Shown in pieces: positions 8,251 through 18,504 of a stretch of DNA of 59,062 nt. This stretch comes from Pseudomonas akapageensis (GTDB lineage Bacteria; Pseudomonadota; Gammaproteobacteria; Pseudomonadales; Pseudomonadaceae). The stretch lies in the NCBI RefSeq assembly GCF_011355085.1, contig NZ_VXCP01000017.1, positions 170,128-229,189 of the forward strand, written 5' to 3'. The notes beneath the pieces were generated by a model. That model was not told where the DNA came from. It did not search any database and saw only the letters and a program-made list of their open reading frames with translations. Every line of letters starts with the position of its first letter. Position 1 is the stretch's first letter. The translations under genes and the position numbers were made by a program.

Positions 8251-9684
8251 ATGGCTGGCAAAACGCTCTACGACAAGCTCTGGGATTCGCATTTGGTCAA
8301 GCAGCGCGACGATGGTTCGGCGCTGATCTACATCGACCGTCACATCATTCACGAAGTGACGTCGCCGCAGGCATTCGAAGGCCTGCGACTGGCCGGGCGC
8401 AAGCCTTGGCGCATCGATGCCAACATCGCCACGCCCGACCATAACGTGCCGACCACCCCGGAGCGCAAGGGCGGCATCGATGCGATTGTCGACCAGGTCT
8501 CGCGTTTGCAAGTCCAGACCCTCGACGATAACTGCGACGAGTACGGCATCACCGAATTTAAGATGAATGACGTGCGCCAGGGCATCGTTCACGTGATCGG
8601 CCCGGAGCAGGGCGCAACCTTGCCGGGCATGACCGTGGTCTGCGGCGACTCGCACACTTCGACCCATGGTGCTTTCGGTGCCCTGGCTCATGGTATCGGT
8701 ACTTCCGAGGTCGAGCATGTGCTCGCGACCCAGTGCCTGGTCGCCAAGAAAATGAAAAACATGCAGGTAAGCGTCGAAGGCCAGCTGCCTTTTGGCGTGA
8801 CCGCCAAGGACATCGTCCTGGCCGTGATCGGCAAGATCGGCACCGCCGGCGGCAATGGCCATGCCATCGAATTCGCTGGCAGCGCGATCCGTGACCTGTC
8901 CATCGAAGGGCGCATGACCATCTGCAACATGGCCATCGAGGCCGGTGCCCGCGTGGGTCTGGTTGCCGCCGACGAAAAGACCGTCGAATACGTCAAGGGA
9001 CGCCCATTCGCACCCAAGGGCGCCGAATGGGACCTGGCCGTAGCAGCCTGGAAAGACCTGGTTTCCGATGCCGATGCGAAATTCGACACCGTGGTCGAAC
9101 TCGACGCCACGCAAATCAAGCCACAGGTGAGCTGGGGCACTTCGCCGGAAATGGTCCTGGCCGTCGATCAGAACGTGCCGGACCCGGCGCAGGAAATGGA
9201 TCTGGTCAAGCGTGGTTCGATCGAGCGTGCCTTGAAGTACATGGGCCTGAGCGCCAACCAGGCGATCACCGACATTCAGCTCGATCGCGTGTTCATCGGT
9301 TCCTGCACCAACTCGCGGATCGAAGACCTGCGCGCCGCAGCGGCAATCGCCAAGGGTCGCAAGGTGGCTTCGACCATCAAGCAAGCCCTCGTGGTGCCGG
9401 GTTCTGGCCTGGTCAAGGCGCAGGCCGAGCAGGAAGGTTTGGACAAGATTTTCATCGAGGCCGGTTTCGAATGGCGTGAACCAGGCTGCTCGATGTGCCT
9501 GGCGATGAACCCGGACCGCCTGGAGTCGGGCGAGCACTGTGCCTCGACCTCCAACCGTAACTTCGAGGGGCGCCAGGGTGCCGGTGGACGTACGCACCTG
9601 GTCAGCCCGGCCATGGCGGCAGCAGCGGCAGTGACCGGTCGTTTTATCGATGTACGCGAGTTGATTCAAGGGAGCGCAGCATGA
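8251..9684 (+). CDS. leuC: 3-isopropylmalate dehydratase, large subunit
   Basis: 477 aa. With LeuD it isomerises 2-isopropylmalate to 3-isopropylmalate in leucine synthesis. It is an aconitase-like [4Fe-4S] protein; cluster cysteines are visible in [11 protein letters not shown] and in [24 protein letters not shown] is the substrate-site segment. The start at 8251 ([12 protein letters not shown]) is preferred over the in-frame ATG 15 bp upstream because GAGGAA precedes it at good spacing. The last 4 bp overlap leuD (ATGA), so subunit synthesis is coupled. Confidence 0.97.
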   Translation: MAGKTLYDKLWDSHLVKQRDDGSALIYIDRHIIHEVTSPQAFEGLRLAGRKPWRIDANIATPDHNVPTTPERKGGIDAIVDQVSRLQVQTLDDNCDEYGITEFKMNDVRQGIVHVIGPEQGATLPGMTVVCGDSHTSTHGAFGALAHGIGTSEVEHVLATQCLVAKKMKNMQVSVEGQLPFGVTAKDIVLAVIGKIGTAGGNGHAIEFAGSAIRDLSIEGRMTICNMAIEAGARVGLVAADEKTVEYVKGRPFAPKGAEWDLAVAAWKDLVSDADAKFDTVVELDATQIKPQVSWGTSPEMVLAVDQNVPDPAQEMDLVKRGSIERALKYMGLSANQAITDIQLDRVFIGSCTNSRIEDLRAAAAIAKGRKVASTIKQALVVPGSGLVKAQAEQEGLDKIFIEAGFEWREPGCSMCLAMNPDRLESGEHCASTSNRNFEGRQGAGGRTHLVSPAMAAAAAVTGRFIDVRELIQGSAA

Positions 9685-10325
9685 AAGCCTTTACCCAGCA
9701 TACCGGTCTGGTCGCGCCGTTGGATCGCGCCAACGTGGACACCGACCAGATCATTCCCAAGCAGTTTCTGAAGTCGATCAAGCGCACCGGTTTCGGCCCG
9801 AACCTGTTTGACGAATGGCGCTACCTGGATGTCGGCCAGCCTTACCAGGACAACTCCAGGCGTCCGTTGAACCCTGAGTTCGTGCTCAATCACGCACGCT
9901 ACCAAGGGGCCAGCGTGTTGCTGGCGCGGGAAAACTTCGGCTGCGGTTCAAGCCGCGAGCACGCGCCGTGGGCGCTCGAGGAATACGGCTTTCGCAGCAT
10001 CATCGCGCCGAGCTACGCCGATATTTTCTTCAACAACAGCTTCAAGAACGGCCTGCTGCCGATCATCTTGAGCGATGCGGAAGTCGACGAGCTGTTCAAG
10101 CAGGTCGAAGCCGACCCTGGCTATCAGCTGACCATCGACCTGGCGGCGCAGACCGTGACCCGTCCGGACGGCAAGGTCCTGAGCTTCGAGATCGATGCGT
10201 TCCGCAAGCACTGCCTGCTCAATGGTCTGGACGATATCGGCCTGACCTTGCAGGACGGTGATGCGATTGCGGCGTTCGAAGCCAAGCATCGGGCCAGCCA
10301 GCCTTGGTTGTTTCGTGATGCTTGA
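9681..10325 (+). CDS. leuD: 3-isopropylmalate dehydratase, small subunit
   Basis: 214 aa, the swivelling domain partner of LeuC. It carries the conserved [15 protein letters not shown] substrate-binding loop near residue 85 and [12 protein letters not shown] near the N-terminus. It starts inside the leuC stop codon, with ribosome signal GGGAG 9 nt before. A REP pair follows, separating it from the methyltransferase gene, so leuCD may form its own mRNA unit. Confidence 0.97.
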   Translation: MKAFTQHTGLVAPLDRANVDTDQIIPKQFLKSIKRTGFGPNLFDEWRYLDVGQPYQDNSRRPLNPEFVLNHARYQGASVLLARENFGCGSSREHAPWALEEYGFRSIIAPSYADIFFNNSFKNGLLPIILSDAEVDELFKQVEADPGYQLTIDLAAQTVTRPDGKVLSFEIDAFRKHCLLNGLDDIGLTLQDGDAIAAFEAKHRASQPWLFRDA

Positions 10326-10343
10326 GTAGTTGTTGGCTGTACT

Positions 10344-10427
10344 GGCCTCATCGCCGGCAAGCCGGCTCCCACAGGTGGTTGGCATTGCACCTGTCTCTGT
10401 GGGAGCTGGCTTGCCAGCGATGAGGCC
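10344..10427. repeat. REP pair, P. putida type
   Basis: Two inverted REP units: GGCCTCATCGCCGGC...CTCCCACA at 10344-10373 and its inverse TGTGGGAGC...GATGAGGCC at 10398-10427. Each carries the GCCGGC-like palindrome of the 35-bp REP described in P. putida. The pair can form a long hairpin between leuD and the next gene. Confidence 0.88.
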
Positions 10428-10461
10428 CTCAAGGCCAATCCATAAATAAAGGGACTCCCAG

Positions 10462-11226
10462 ATGACCACCACCGCCCACACCGATGTCGTCCAGCGCCAA
10501 TTCGGCGAACAGGCCGCCGCCTACCTGAGCAGCACCGTGCACGCTCAGGGCACTGAATTCGCGCTGCTCCAGGCCGAACTGGCCGGGCAGGGCGCGGCTC
10601 GCGTGCTGGACCTGGGCTGTGGTGCCGGTCATGTCAGTTTTCATGTGGCACCGTTGGTCGCCGAAGTGGTGGCCTACGACCTCTCCCAGAAGATGCTCGA
10701 CGTGGTGGCGGCTGCCGCTGGCGAGCGCGGCCTGGGCAATGTCGTCACCCAGTTGGGTGCAGCGGAGCGCCTGCCGTTCGCCGGCGGCGAATTCGACTTC
10801 GTCTTCAGTCGTTATTCGGCCCACCACTGGAGCGATCTGGGCCTGGCCCTGCGCGAAGTGCGGCGCGTGCTCAAGCCCGGTGGCGTGGCAGCGTTCATCG
10901 ACGTGATGTCGCCGGGCAGCCCTCTGCTCGACACCTACCTGCAGAGCGTTGAAGTGCTGCGCGACACCAGTCACGTGCGCGATTACTCTGCCGCAGAGTG
11001 GTTGCGCCAGGTCAGTGAGGCTGGGTTGCAAACGCGCAGCCACAGCCGTCAGCGCCTGCGCCTGGAGTACAGCTCCTGGGTCGAGCGTATGCGCGCGCCT
11101 GAAGTGATGCGCGCTGCCATCCTCCATTTGCAGCAAGCCATGGGCGCAGAAGTGCGGCAGTATTACGAAATCAGCGACGACGGCTCCTTCAGTACCGATG
11201 TTCTGGTGCTTTGGGCCGAGCGATAG
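10462..11226 (+). CDS. Class I SAM-dependent methyltransferase
   Basis: 254 aa. Motif I is VLDLGCGAGHVSFH (about residues 46-60), followed by the acidic post-I segment VVAYDLSQKMLD and FDFVFSRYSAHHWSD, then RRVLKPGG, as in UbiE/BioC-type enzymes acting on small molecules. It sits between leuD and leuB in the same orientation, a placement shared with other Pseudomonas as I recall. No leucine-pathway step needs a methyl transfer, so its substrate is unknown. It has its own start signal GGGACTC at fair spacing. Confidence 0.88.
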   Translation: MTTTAHTDVVQRQFGEQAAAYLSSTVHAQGTEFALLQAELAGQGAARVLDLGCGAGHVSFHVAPLVAEVVAYDLSQKMLDVVAAAAGERGLGNVVTQLGAAERLPFAGGEFDFVFSRYSAHHWSDLGLALREVRRVLKPGGVAAFIDVMSPGSPLLDTYLQSVEVLRDTSHVRDYSAAEWLRQVSEAGLQTRSHSRQRLRLEYSSWVERMRAPEVMRAAILHLQQAMGAEVRQYYEISDDGSFSTDVLVLWAER

Positions 11227-11279
11227 TCTTGACCAGGCAGCCTTGTTTGGCGTGCCGTTTCAATTGAATAGAGGAAAGC

Positions 11280-12362
11280 ATGAGCAAGCAGATTCTGATT
11301 CTCCCAGGTGATGGTATCGGTCCGGAAATCATGGCCGAAGCGGTCAAGGTGCTAGAGCTGGCCAACGACAAGTTCCAGCTCGGTTTCACCCTGGAGCACG
11401 ACGTGATTGGCGGCGCTGCCATCGACAAGCACGGTGTGCCGCTGGCCGACGAAACCCTGGCCCGTGCTCGTACTGCCGATGCCGTGCTGCTGGGCGCCGT
11501 CGGTGGACCGAAGTGGGACAAGCTCGAGCGTGACATTCGTCCCGAGCGCGGCCTGCTGAAGATTCGTTCGCAACTGGGCCTGTTCGGCAACCTGCGCCCG
11601 GCAATCCTTTATCCACAACTGGCCGACGCTTCGTCGCTCAAGCCCGAGATCGTTTCCGGCCTGGACATCCTGATCGTCCGTGAGCTGACCGGCGGTATCT
11701 ATTTCGGTGCGCCACGGGGTAATCGCGAGCTGGAAGGCGGCGAGCGTCAGGCCTATGACACGCTGCCGTACAGCGAGAGCGAAATCCGTCGTATCGCCCG
11801 GGTCGGCTTCGACATGGCGCGCGTGCGCGGCAAGAAGCTCTGCTCGGTGGACAAGGCCAACGTGCTGGCATCCAGCCAACTGTGGCGTGAAGTGGTCGAG
11901 GAAGTGGCCAAGGACTATCCTGATGTCGAACTGAGCCACATGTACGTCGACAATGCCGCAATGCAACTGGTACGCGCGCCCAAGCAATTCGACGTGATGG
12001 TCACCGACAACATGTTTGGTGACATTCTGTCGGATGAGGCTTCCATGCTCACCGGTTCTATCGGCATGCTGCCTTCGGCCTCTCTGGATGCCAACAACAA
12101 GGGCATGTACGAGCCTTGCCATGGCTCGGCGCCGGACATCGCAGGTCAGGGTATTGCCAACCCGCTGGCAACCATTTTGTCGGTGTCGATGATGTTGCGT
12201 TACAGCTTCAACCAGATCGCGGCGGCCGATGCCATTGAAAAAGCCGTGAGCCTGGTGTTGGATCAAGGTTTGCGCACCGGCGACATCTGGTCGACGGGTT
12301 GTACCAAGGTGGGTACGCAGGAAATGGGCGACGCAGTAGTCGCAGCTCTGCGGAATCTGTAA
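11280..12362 (+). CDS. leuB: 3-isopropylmalate dehydrogenase
   Basis: 360 aa. It oxidises and decarboxylates 3-isopropylmalate with NAD to give 2-ketoisocaproate. Family landmarks seen: [11 protein letters not shown] at the N-terminus, [19 protein letters not shown] (substrate loop), [14 protein letters not shown] (catalytic Lys), [20 protein letters not shown] (metal Asp residues) and the coenzyme segment [27 protein letters not shown] precedes the start. Length and motifs are complete. Confidence 0.97.
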   Translation: MSKQILILPGDGIGPEIMAEAVKVLELANDKFQLGFTLEHDVIGGAAIDKHGVPLADETLARARTADAVLLGAVGGPKWDKLERDIRPERGLLKIRSQLGLFGNLRPAILYPQLADASSLKPEIVSGLDILIVRELTGGIYFGAPRGNRELEGGERQAYDTLPYSESEIRRIARVGFDMARVRGKKLCSVDKANVLASSQLWREVVEEVAKDYPDVELSHMYVDNAAMQLVRAPKQFDVMVTDNMFGDILSDEASMLTGSIGMLPSASLDANNKGMYEPCHGSAPDIAGQGIANPLATILSVSMMLRYSFNQIAAADAIEKAVSLVLDQGLRTGDIWSTGCTKVGTQEMGDAVVAALRNL

Positions 12363-12426
12363 TCTCTCGGGCCCGCTGTCTTCTTTTGAAGCCAGCGCCC
12401 ACTTTTTTGTCAAAGGTGTAGTTGCG

Positions 12427-13539
12427 ATGAAACGTGTAGGTCTGATCGGTTGGCGCGGTATGGTCGGTTCCGTGCTCATGCAGCGGATGCTGGAAGAGCA
12501 GGATTTCGATCTTATTGAGCCGGTGTTCTTCACCACCTCCAATGTGGGTGGCCAGGGTCCGGCAGTGGGCAAGGATATTGCTCCGCTCAAGGATGCTTAC
12601 AGTATTGAAGAGCTCAAGACCCTCGATGTGATTCTGACCTGCCAGGGTGGCGACTACACCAACGAGGTCTTCCCGAAACTGCGCGAAGCCGGCTGGCAGG
12701 GCTACTGGATCGACGCGGCCTCGAGCCTGCGCATGCAGGACGACGCGGTCATCGTGCTTGATCCGGTCAACCGCAAGGTGATCGATCAGCAACTCGATGC
12801 CGGGACCAAGAACTACATTGGCGGCAACTGCACCGTCAGCCTGATGCTGATGGGCCTGGGCGGCCTGTTCGAAGCCGGCCTGGTCGAGTGGATGAGCGCC
12901 ATGACCTATCAGGCGGCCTCGGGTGCCGGCGCGCAGAACATGCGTGAACTGATCAAGCAGATGGGTGCAACCCATGCTGCCGTCGCCGATGAACTGGCCA
13001 ACCCGGCCAGCGCCATCCTCGACATCGACCGCAAGGTTGCCGAAACCATGCGCAGCGAAGCCTATCCGACCGAGAACTTCGGCGTGCCGCTGGCTGGCAG
13101 CCTGATCCCGTGGATCGACAAGGAACTGCCGAACGGCCAGAGCCGTGAAGAATGGAAGGCCCAGGCCGAGACCAACAAGATTCTGGGGCGCTTCAAGAGC
13201 CCGATCCCGGTCGATGGCATCTGCGTACGCATCGGTGCCATGCGTTGCCACAGCCAGGCGCTGACCATCAAGCTGAACAAGGACGTGCCGATCGCCGATA
13301 TCGAAGGCATGATCAGCCAGCACAACCCTTGGGTGAAACTGGTGCCTAACCAGCGCGAAATCAGCATGCAGGAGCTCAGCCCGAACAAGGTGACCGGCAC
13401 GCTGAACATCCCGGTCGGTCGTCTGCGCAAGCTGAACATGGGTTCGCAGTACCTTGGTGCATTCACCGTGGGCGACCAGCTGCTGTGGGGCGCGGCCGAA
13501 CCGCTGCGCCGCATGCTGCGGATTCTGCTTGAGCGTTGA
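12427..13539 (+). CDS. asd: Aspartate-semialdehyde dehydrogenase
   Basis: 370 aa, the proteobacterial long form. It makes aspartate semialdehyde from aspartyl phosphate with NADPH, feeding lysine, diaminopimelate, threonine and methionine. It has the dinucleotide site [14 protein letters not shown], the catalytic Cys in [10 protein letters not shown] near residue 135 and the His in [11 protein letters not shown] near residue 274. A strong terminator lies 22 bp after the stop. The usg paralogue downstream lacks these catalytic residues, so this is the functional copy. Confidence 0.97.
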   Translation: MKRVGLIGWRGMVGSVLMQRMLEEQDFDLIEPVFFTTSNVGGQGPAVGKDIAPLKDAYSIEELKTLDVILTCQGGDYTNEVFPKLREAGWQGYWIDAASSLRMQDDAVIVLDPVNRKVIDQQLDAGTKNYIGGNCTVSLMLMGLGGLFEAGLVEWMSAMTYQAASGAGAQNMRELIKQMGATHAAVADELANPASAILDIDRKVAETMRSEAYPTENFGVPLAGSLIPWIDKELPNGQSREEWKAQAETNKILGRFKSPIPVDGICVRIGAMRCHSQALTIKLNKDVPIADIEGMISQHNPWVKLVPNQREISMQELSPNKVTGTLNIPVGRLRKLNMGSQYLGAFTVGDQLLWGAAEPLRRMLRILLER

Positions 13540-13561
13540 TTGCTTGAGTCGTTGAACTTGA

Positions 13562-13598
13562 AACCCGCGTCTTGTGAGAGATGCGGGTTTTTTGTTTT
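13562..13598 (+). terminator. Terminator after asd
   Basis: A 10-bp stem (AACCCGCGTC/GATGCGGGTT with one G-T pair, 8-nt loop) is followed by TTTTGTTTTT. Confidence 0.9.
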
Positions 13599-13608
13599 TA
13601 CGCGGTTT

Positions 13609-13703
13609 CTCGTTCCCACGCTCTGCGTGGGAATGCAGCCGCCGACGCTCAGCGTCTCGACGCAGAGCGTCAGTACATGGGCTCCCACGCGGAGCGTGGG
13701 AGC
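13609..13703. repeat. Composite palindromic repeat (CGTTCCCACGC type), copy 2
   Basis: Starts CTCGTTCCCACGCTCTGCG like copy 1, with GACGCTCAGCGTC and GACGCAGAGCGTC inside. The right arm is a variant (GCTCCCACGC...GCGTGGGAGC) that is itself a palindrome. It sits between the asd terminator and usg. Confidence 0.85.
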
Positions 13704-13779
13704 CAGGCAGGAGGGGAGCGGACAAACCCCTCCAATCCGAGTAAAGTGCCGCTCCCCCCGTTCTACCTGAGGTATTTGC

Positions 13780-14790
13780 ATGAGCCAGTCTTTCGATATC
13801 GCCGTGATCGGCGCCACCGGTACCGTGGGCGAGACCCTTGTCCAGATCCTTGAAGAACTCGATTTTCCCGTAGGCACCCTGCATTTGCTGGCCAGCAGTG
13901 AATCGGCCGGGCATTCGGTGCCGTTTCGGGGCAAGAACGTCCGTGTGCGGGAAGTCGACCAGTTCGATTTCAGCCTGGTCAAGCTGGCGTTCTTCGCCGC
14001 TGGCCCCGCAGTCACCCGCAGTTTCGCGCCGCGGGCCACGGCCGCCGGCTGCATGGTGATCGACCTGTCGGGTGGCTTGCCGGCCAGCCAGGCGCCCGCG
14101 GTCGTGCCCGAGGCCAATGCCAAGGTATTGGCAACGCTGGCGGCGCCGGTCCAGGTCAGCAGCCCGAGTGCATCGGCGGTATCGCTAGCCGTAGCCCTGG
14201 CGCCCCTGCGCGGGCTGCTCGACCTGCAGCATGTCAATGTCACCGCCTGCCTGGCGATTTCTGCCCAGGGCCGCGAAGCAGTCAGCGAGCTGGCGCGCCA
14301 GACGGCCGAATTGCTGAATGTACGCCCACTTGAACCGCGCTACTTCGACCGCCAAGTGGCGTTCAACCTGCTGGCCCAGGTCGGCACGCCGGATGAGCAA
14401 GGCCATGCTTTGCTGGAGCGTCGTCTGGTTGAAGAATTGCGCGAATTGCTTGAGCTGCCTGCGCTGAAGATTTCCGTCGCCTGCATTCAAGCTCCGGTGT
14501 TTTTTGGCGATAGCTTCAGTGTGTCGGTGCGTAGCGCCGCGCCGGTCGACCTGCCGGCGGTCAACGCTGCACTCGAAGGTGCAGCGGGGGTCGAACTGGT
14601 CGAGGCCGGCGATTACCCGACTCCGGTAGGTGATGCCGTGGGCCAGGACGTGGTTTATGTCGGCCGGGTACGCGGTGGAATCGATGACCCTGAGCAACTG
14701 AATCTGTGGCTGACCACCGACAACGTACGCAAGGGGGCGGCATTGAACGCTGTGCAGCTGGCACAATTGTTGATAAAAGACCTTCTGTAA
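13780..14790 (+). CDS. usg: Usg-type protein, inactive aspartate-semialdehyde dehydrogenase paralogue
   Basis: 336 aa, homologous to the shorter class of aspartate-semialdehyde dehydrogenase. It keeps the nucleotide fold (AVIGATGTVGETLVQIL, VIDLSGG). The catalytic cysteine (normally N-P-N-C-S-T) is replaced, reading S-P-S-A-S-A at residues 128-133 with Ala131 at the Cys position, and the usual His after P-V-x-x-G is Asp244 (PVFFGDS). Enzyme activity is therefore not expected. Usg proteins are conserved next to asd/truA in gammaproteobacteria without an assigned function. The start is chosen at MSQSFDIAVIG. Confidence 0.88.
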   Translation: MSQSFDIAVIGATGTVGETLVQILEELDFPVGTLHLLASSESAGHSVPFRGKNVRVREVDQFDFSLVKLAFFAAGPAVTRSFAPRATAAGCMVIDLSGGLPASQAPAVVPEANAKVLATLAAPVQVSSPSASAVSLAVALAPLRGLLDLQHVNVTACLAISAQGREAVSELARQTAELLNVRPLEPRYFDRQVAFNLLAQVGTPDEQGHALLERRLVEELRELLELPALKISVACIQAPVFFGDSFSVSVRSAAPVDLPAVNAALEGAAGVELVEAGDYPTPVGDAVGQDVVYVGRVRGGIDDPEQLNLWLTTDNVRKGAALNAVQLAQLLIKDLL

Positions 14791-14870
14791 AAGATACTTG
14801 GCAACAATTTGCTTTAAAGATACTGGCTGGACGTCACTTGCCGAGGAACGTTCACACATAGGATTAGGTC

Positions 14871-17498
14871 ATGGTTCGAGTTCGCAAACTGGTGTTAGCA
14901 ATAGCCGCTGCGTCGGCGCTGTCTTCCGGTATGGCGCATGCGCTTGGTCTCGGGGAACTGACCCTGAAGTCGACGCTGAACCAACCGCTCGTGGCCGAAA
15001 TCGAATTGCTCGATGTTCGCGATCTTACGGCTGCCGAGTTGGTGCCCAGCCTGGCGCCGGCCGAGGAGTTCGCCAAGGCAGGTGTGGATCGTCAGGCGTT
15101 TCTCGACGACTTGACCTTCACCCCGGTGATCAACGCCAGCGGCAAGAGCGTCTTGCGTATCACCTCGAGCAAGCCGCTGCCTGAGCCTTTCGTGAAGTTC
15201 CTGGTGCAGGTGGTATGGCCCAGTGGGCGTCTGATGCGCGACTACAGCGTGTTGCTCGATCCTTCGAAATTCTCCCCGCAGGCGGCGCAGACGCCTGATA
15301 TCAACGGTGCCACGCCGGCCGTGACCGCACCGTCCGAGTACACCACCAGCAAGCGCGATACCTTGTGGGAAATCGCCGAGAAGGTGCGTCAGGGTGGCTC
15401 GGTGCAGCAGACCATGCTGGCCATCCAGGCGCTCAATCCGGATGCCTTTATCGACGGCAACATCAACCGGCTCAAGACCGGGCAGGTCTTGCGCATGCCT
15501 GATGGGCAGCAGATCTCCAGCACGCCACAACCTCAGGCAATCGCCGAAGTCGCCCAGCAGAACGCTGCCTGGCGCCAGGGTCGTCGCCTTGGGCCGCGGG
15601 CGCAACAACTCGATGCAACGCGTCGCAGCGGCAAGCAAGGCGCGCCGGCACAAGTCGAAATCAAGGACAAACTGAGCCTGGTATCTGCCAGTGGCAAGTC
15701 GGCCGGCAAGGGCGCAGGCGGCGACAGCAAGGCCGTGAGTAACAAGCTGGCAGTGGCACAAGAGAGTCTGGATACGACTCGGCGCGACAATGCCGAGTTG
15801 AAAAGTCGGATGACGGATCTGCAAAGCCAATTGGACAAGCTGCAACGTTTGATCCAATTGAAGAATGATCAATTGGCCAAGCTTGAGGCACAAAACGCGG
15901 CGGACGCTGCCGCGCAGGCTGCCCAGCCCCGGGCAACTCCGGAAACGCCGGCCATATCGGCGGAGTTGGCCGCGCAGTCGCAAGCCGAGCCTGCTCCGGC
16001 AGCAGCGCCTGCAGCGGATGCGGCAACTACCGCTCCAGCCCCTGCGCAAGAGCCGATCGAAGTCCAGGAGCCAGAGGCGGCGACGGATACATCGGACAAG
16101 GGCCTGAATGATTTGCTGGCCAACCCGGTGCTGGTTGGATTGGTCGGTGGCGGCGGGTTGCTGGTGGTGTCGCTCCTGCTGCTTCTTCTGGCACGGCGCC
16201 GCAAGGCACAGCAGGAAGCCGAGAAGCATATGCGCATGGCCCGGGCGCTGGCTGAAGAATCCGAGCAGAGTGCAGACATCGATCTGCCGCCGAGCAGCTT
16301 CGAAGGTCTGGAAGTGTCTGCGCCGAACGTGAAACTGGCCCCTGCGTTCGTCGCTGCTTCCGCTGCTGCAGCCACTGCGGCGGAGATACCGGGACTGGCA
16401 CCGGAAATGAAGGCTCCCGCGCCCGCCCCACAGCCAGAACCCGTGTTCGTCGCACTGGCTCCTGCTCGGGCGCCTGTTGCTCCAGCGACGGCCAGCGACG
16501 AGGTGTTGGTCGAGGCCGACCGTAGCATTGCACAAGGGCGGTTCAATCACGCAGCCGACCTGCTGGAGGCGGCTATCGCGAAAGAGCCGCAGCGCAGTGA
16601 CTTGCGTCTGAAGCTGATGGAGGTCTACGCCCATCAGGGTGACCGCGATGCGTTCGTCGGCCAGGAGCGCCAATTGATTGCCACCGGCAAGAATCACGCT
16701 GACGTCGAACAATTGAAAAGTCGCTTCCCGGCCATGCTGGCAGTAGCGGCGGCCGGGGTCAGCGCGGCGGCGCTCGCTGCCGAGCAGGATGCCCAGTACG
16801 TCAAGGATCTGTTGCTCGATGAGCCTCAGGTACCTGATGCCATGCCGGACGATTCGGTCTTCGATTTGAGCCTGGACGATCTGGACGGGGTGTCGCCGGC
16901 CGGTGCTGCCCCTGAAGCGCACCTCGATGCGGCCGATTTCGATATCCCGACTCTCAGTGACAAAGATCTGAGCTTCGAGTCGGTGCTGCGGCAGCAGGGC
17001 GCGGCACAGCGCAATGATGATCTGGTGGACTTCGACCTGGATATCCCGGATGACCGGCCAAGCCTGAATGTCGAGGCGCAACTGGCTGCATTCGACGATT
17101 CCCTGACGCTGGACGATGAGGCAATCGATTCACTGACGGACGAAGACTTGAAATTGCCGGAAGACTTCGACTTGTCCTTGTCCGACGAGAGCGGTGACAG
17201 CTTCGCCTCCGAACTGGACGATGTGAATGCGGAGCTTGACCGCTTGTCCCGGAGTCTGGAACAACCCCCCCTGGCGACGCCTACCTTCACCGCCGAAGAC
17301 GCCGCCGCAGCCGACGACGAGCTCGAGTTCGATTACCTTTCCGGAACCGACGAGGCCGCAACCAAGCTCGATCTGGCCCGGGCCTACATTGACATGGGCG
17401 ACAGCGATGGTGCGCGCGATATTCTCGATGAGGTCCTCAAGGAGGGCAATGACGAGCAGCGCAGCGAAGCAAAGGAAATGCTCTCGCGATTGGCCTGA
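14871..17498 (+). CDS. fimV: FimV, inner-membrane pilus/polarity hub protein
   Basis: 875 aa. Signal peptide (LAIAAASALSSGMAHA), then the FimV N-terminal domain (LGLGELTLKSTLNQPL), a LysM peptidoglycan-binding domain about residues 160-210 (TSKRDTLWEIAEKV, KTGQVLRMP), a coiled coil about 285-345, a Pro/Ala-rich stretch, one membrane helix near 420-443 (VLVGLVGGGGLLVVSLLLLLLA) and a long acidic cytoplasmic part. It ends in the FimV C-terminal TPR module (LDLARAYIDMGDSDGARDIL). In Pseudomonas FimV organises type IV pili, twitching and cell-pole cAMP signalling. GGATTAGGTC precedes ATG. Confidence 0.95.
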   Translation: MVRVRKLVLAIAAASALSSGMAHALGLGELTLKSTLNQPLVAEIELLDVRDLTAAELVPSLAPAEEFAKAGVDRQAFLDDLTFTPVINASGKSVLRITSSKPLPEPFVKFLVQVVWPSGRLMRDYSVLLDPSKFSPQAAQTPDINGATPAVTAPSEYTTSKRDTLWEIAEKVRQGGSVQQTMLAIQALNPDAFIDGNINRLKTGQVLRMPDGQQISSTPQPQAIAEVAQQNAAWRQGRRLGPRAQQLDATRRSGKQGAPAQVEIKDKLSLVSASGKSAGKGAGGDSKAVSNKLAVAQESLDTTRRDNAELKSRMTDLQSQLDKLQRLIQLKNDQLAKLEAQNAADAAAQAAQPRATPETPAISAELAAQSQAEPAPAAAPAADAATTAPAPAQEPIEVQEPEAATDTSDKGLNDLLANPVLVGLVGGGGLLVVSLLLLLLARRRKAQQEAEKHMRMARALAEESEQSADIDLPPSSFEGLEVSAPNVKLAPAFVAASAAAATAAEIPGLAPEMKAPAPAPQPEPVFVALAPARAPVAPATASDEVLVEADRSIAQGRFNHAADLLEAAIAKEPQRSDLRLKLMEVYAHQGDRDAFVGQERQLIATGKNHADVEQLKSRFPAMLAVAAAGVSAAALAAEQDAQYVKDLLLDEPQVPDAMPDDSVFDLSLDDLDGVSPAGAAPEAHLDAADFDIPTLSDKDLSFESVLRQQGAAQRNDDLVDFDLDIPDDRPSLNVEAQLAAFDDSLTLDDEAIDSLTDEDLKLPEDFDLSLSDESGDSFASELDDVNAELDRLSRSLEQPPLATPTFTAEDAAAADDELEFDYLSGTDEAATKLDLARAYIDMGDSDGARDILDEVLKEGNDEQRSEAKEMLSRLA

Positions 17499-17519
17499 CT
17501 TGACTGGCTCTTGATCCCG

Positions 17520-17542
17520 ACGGCAGCCCTGGTGGCTGCCGT
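17520..17542 (+). terminator. Hairpin after fimV (weak terminator)
   Basis: ACGGCAGCC pairs with GGCTGCCGT around CTGGT; the following GTTGTCGTT is only partly T-rich. Read-through into truA is plausible, and a TATAAT (17549-17554) right after it could start a truA transcript. Confidence 0.5.
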
Positions 17543-17590
17543 TGTCGTTATAATGCCGCGCATTGCGCAAACCGACAGGCTGTAACTTCC

Positions 17591-18466
17591 TTGGAAATCA
17601 TAGATAACGCGGCTGCCGAAGTGGCGGCCGAAGGCTTTTTCAGAATCGCGCTGGGCGTGGAATACAAAGGTTCGCGCTATCGCGGCTGGCAGCGTCAGGC
17701 CTCCGGTGTGCCGACTGTCCAGGAAACCCTGGAAAAAGCCTTGTCGAAAGTGGCGGATTCGCCCGTGTCCCTGATGTGTGCCGGGCGTACCGACGCAGGC
17801 GTGCATGCCTGCGGCCAGGTGGTGCATTTCGACACCCAGGCGGTGCGTACCATGAAGGCCTGGGTGATGGGTGCCAATATCAACCTGCCCCACGATATCA
17901 GTGTCAGCTGGGCTCGTGTGATGCCGGCGCACTTTCATGCGCGCTTCAAGGCCATCGCCCGGCGCTACCGCTATGTGATCTACAACGATCAGATCCGTCC
18001 GGCGCACATGGGCGATGAAATCACCTGGAACCACCGACCGCTGGATGTCGAACGCATGGCCGCCGCTGCCGCTTATCTGGTTGGCACTCATGATTTCAGT
18101 GCCTTCCGTGCCGGTCAGTGCCAGGCCAAGTCGCCGATCAAGCAGATCCATCACCTGCGGGTGACCCGGCACGGCAAGATGATCGTGCTGGATATCCGCG
18201 CCAACGCCTTCCTTCATCACATGGTGCGTAATATCGCTGGCGTGCTGATGACCATCGGCGCCGGTGAGCGTCCACCCGAATGGGCCCGGGACGTGCTGGA
18301 AAGCCGTGTGCGGCGAACCGGCGGGGTGACCGCCCATCCGTTTGGCCTGTACCTGGTCCAGGTTGAGTACCGCGAAGAGTTCCCGTTGCCGGAGCGTTAC
18401 ATTGGCCCACACTTCCTCACCGGCTTTGATGCACTGGCGGCTGACGATCCCCAGCTCATTTGCTAA
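17591..18466 (+). CDS. truA: tRNA pseudouridine(38-40) synthase TruA
   Basis: Converts uridines 38-40 of the anticodon stem to pseudouridine. The catalytic Asp lies in [18 protein letters not shown], and the RYRY and [15 protein letters not shown] segments are typical. The homologous part begins at [23 protein letters not shown]. No ATG is available before it, so the start is either TTG 17591 (291 aa, listed) or GTG 17621 (281 aa); neither has a strong ribosome site. It is the usual neighbour of usg, fimV and trpF. Confidence 0.93.
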   Translation: MEIIDNAAAEVAAEGFFRIALGVEYKGSRYRGWQRQASGVPTVQETLEKALSKVADSPVSLMCAGRTDAGVHACGQVVHFDTQAVRTMKAWVMGANINLPHDISVSWARVMPAHFHARFKAIARRYRYVIYNDQIRPAHMGDEITWNHRPLDVERMAAAAAYLVGTHDFSAFRAGQCQAKSPIKQIHHLRVTRHGKMIVLDIRANAFLHHMVRNIAGVLMTIGAGERPPEWARDVLESRVRRTGGVTAHPFGLYLVQVEYREEFPLPERYIGPHFLTGFDALAADDPQLIC

Positions 18467-18504
18467 CATCCTGGGTTTTCCGATCCTCTAGAGGTTCACG
18501 CGAT

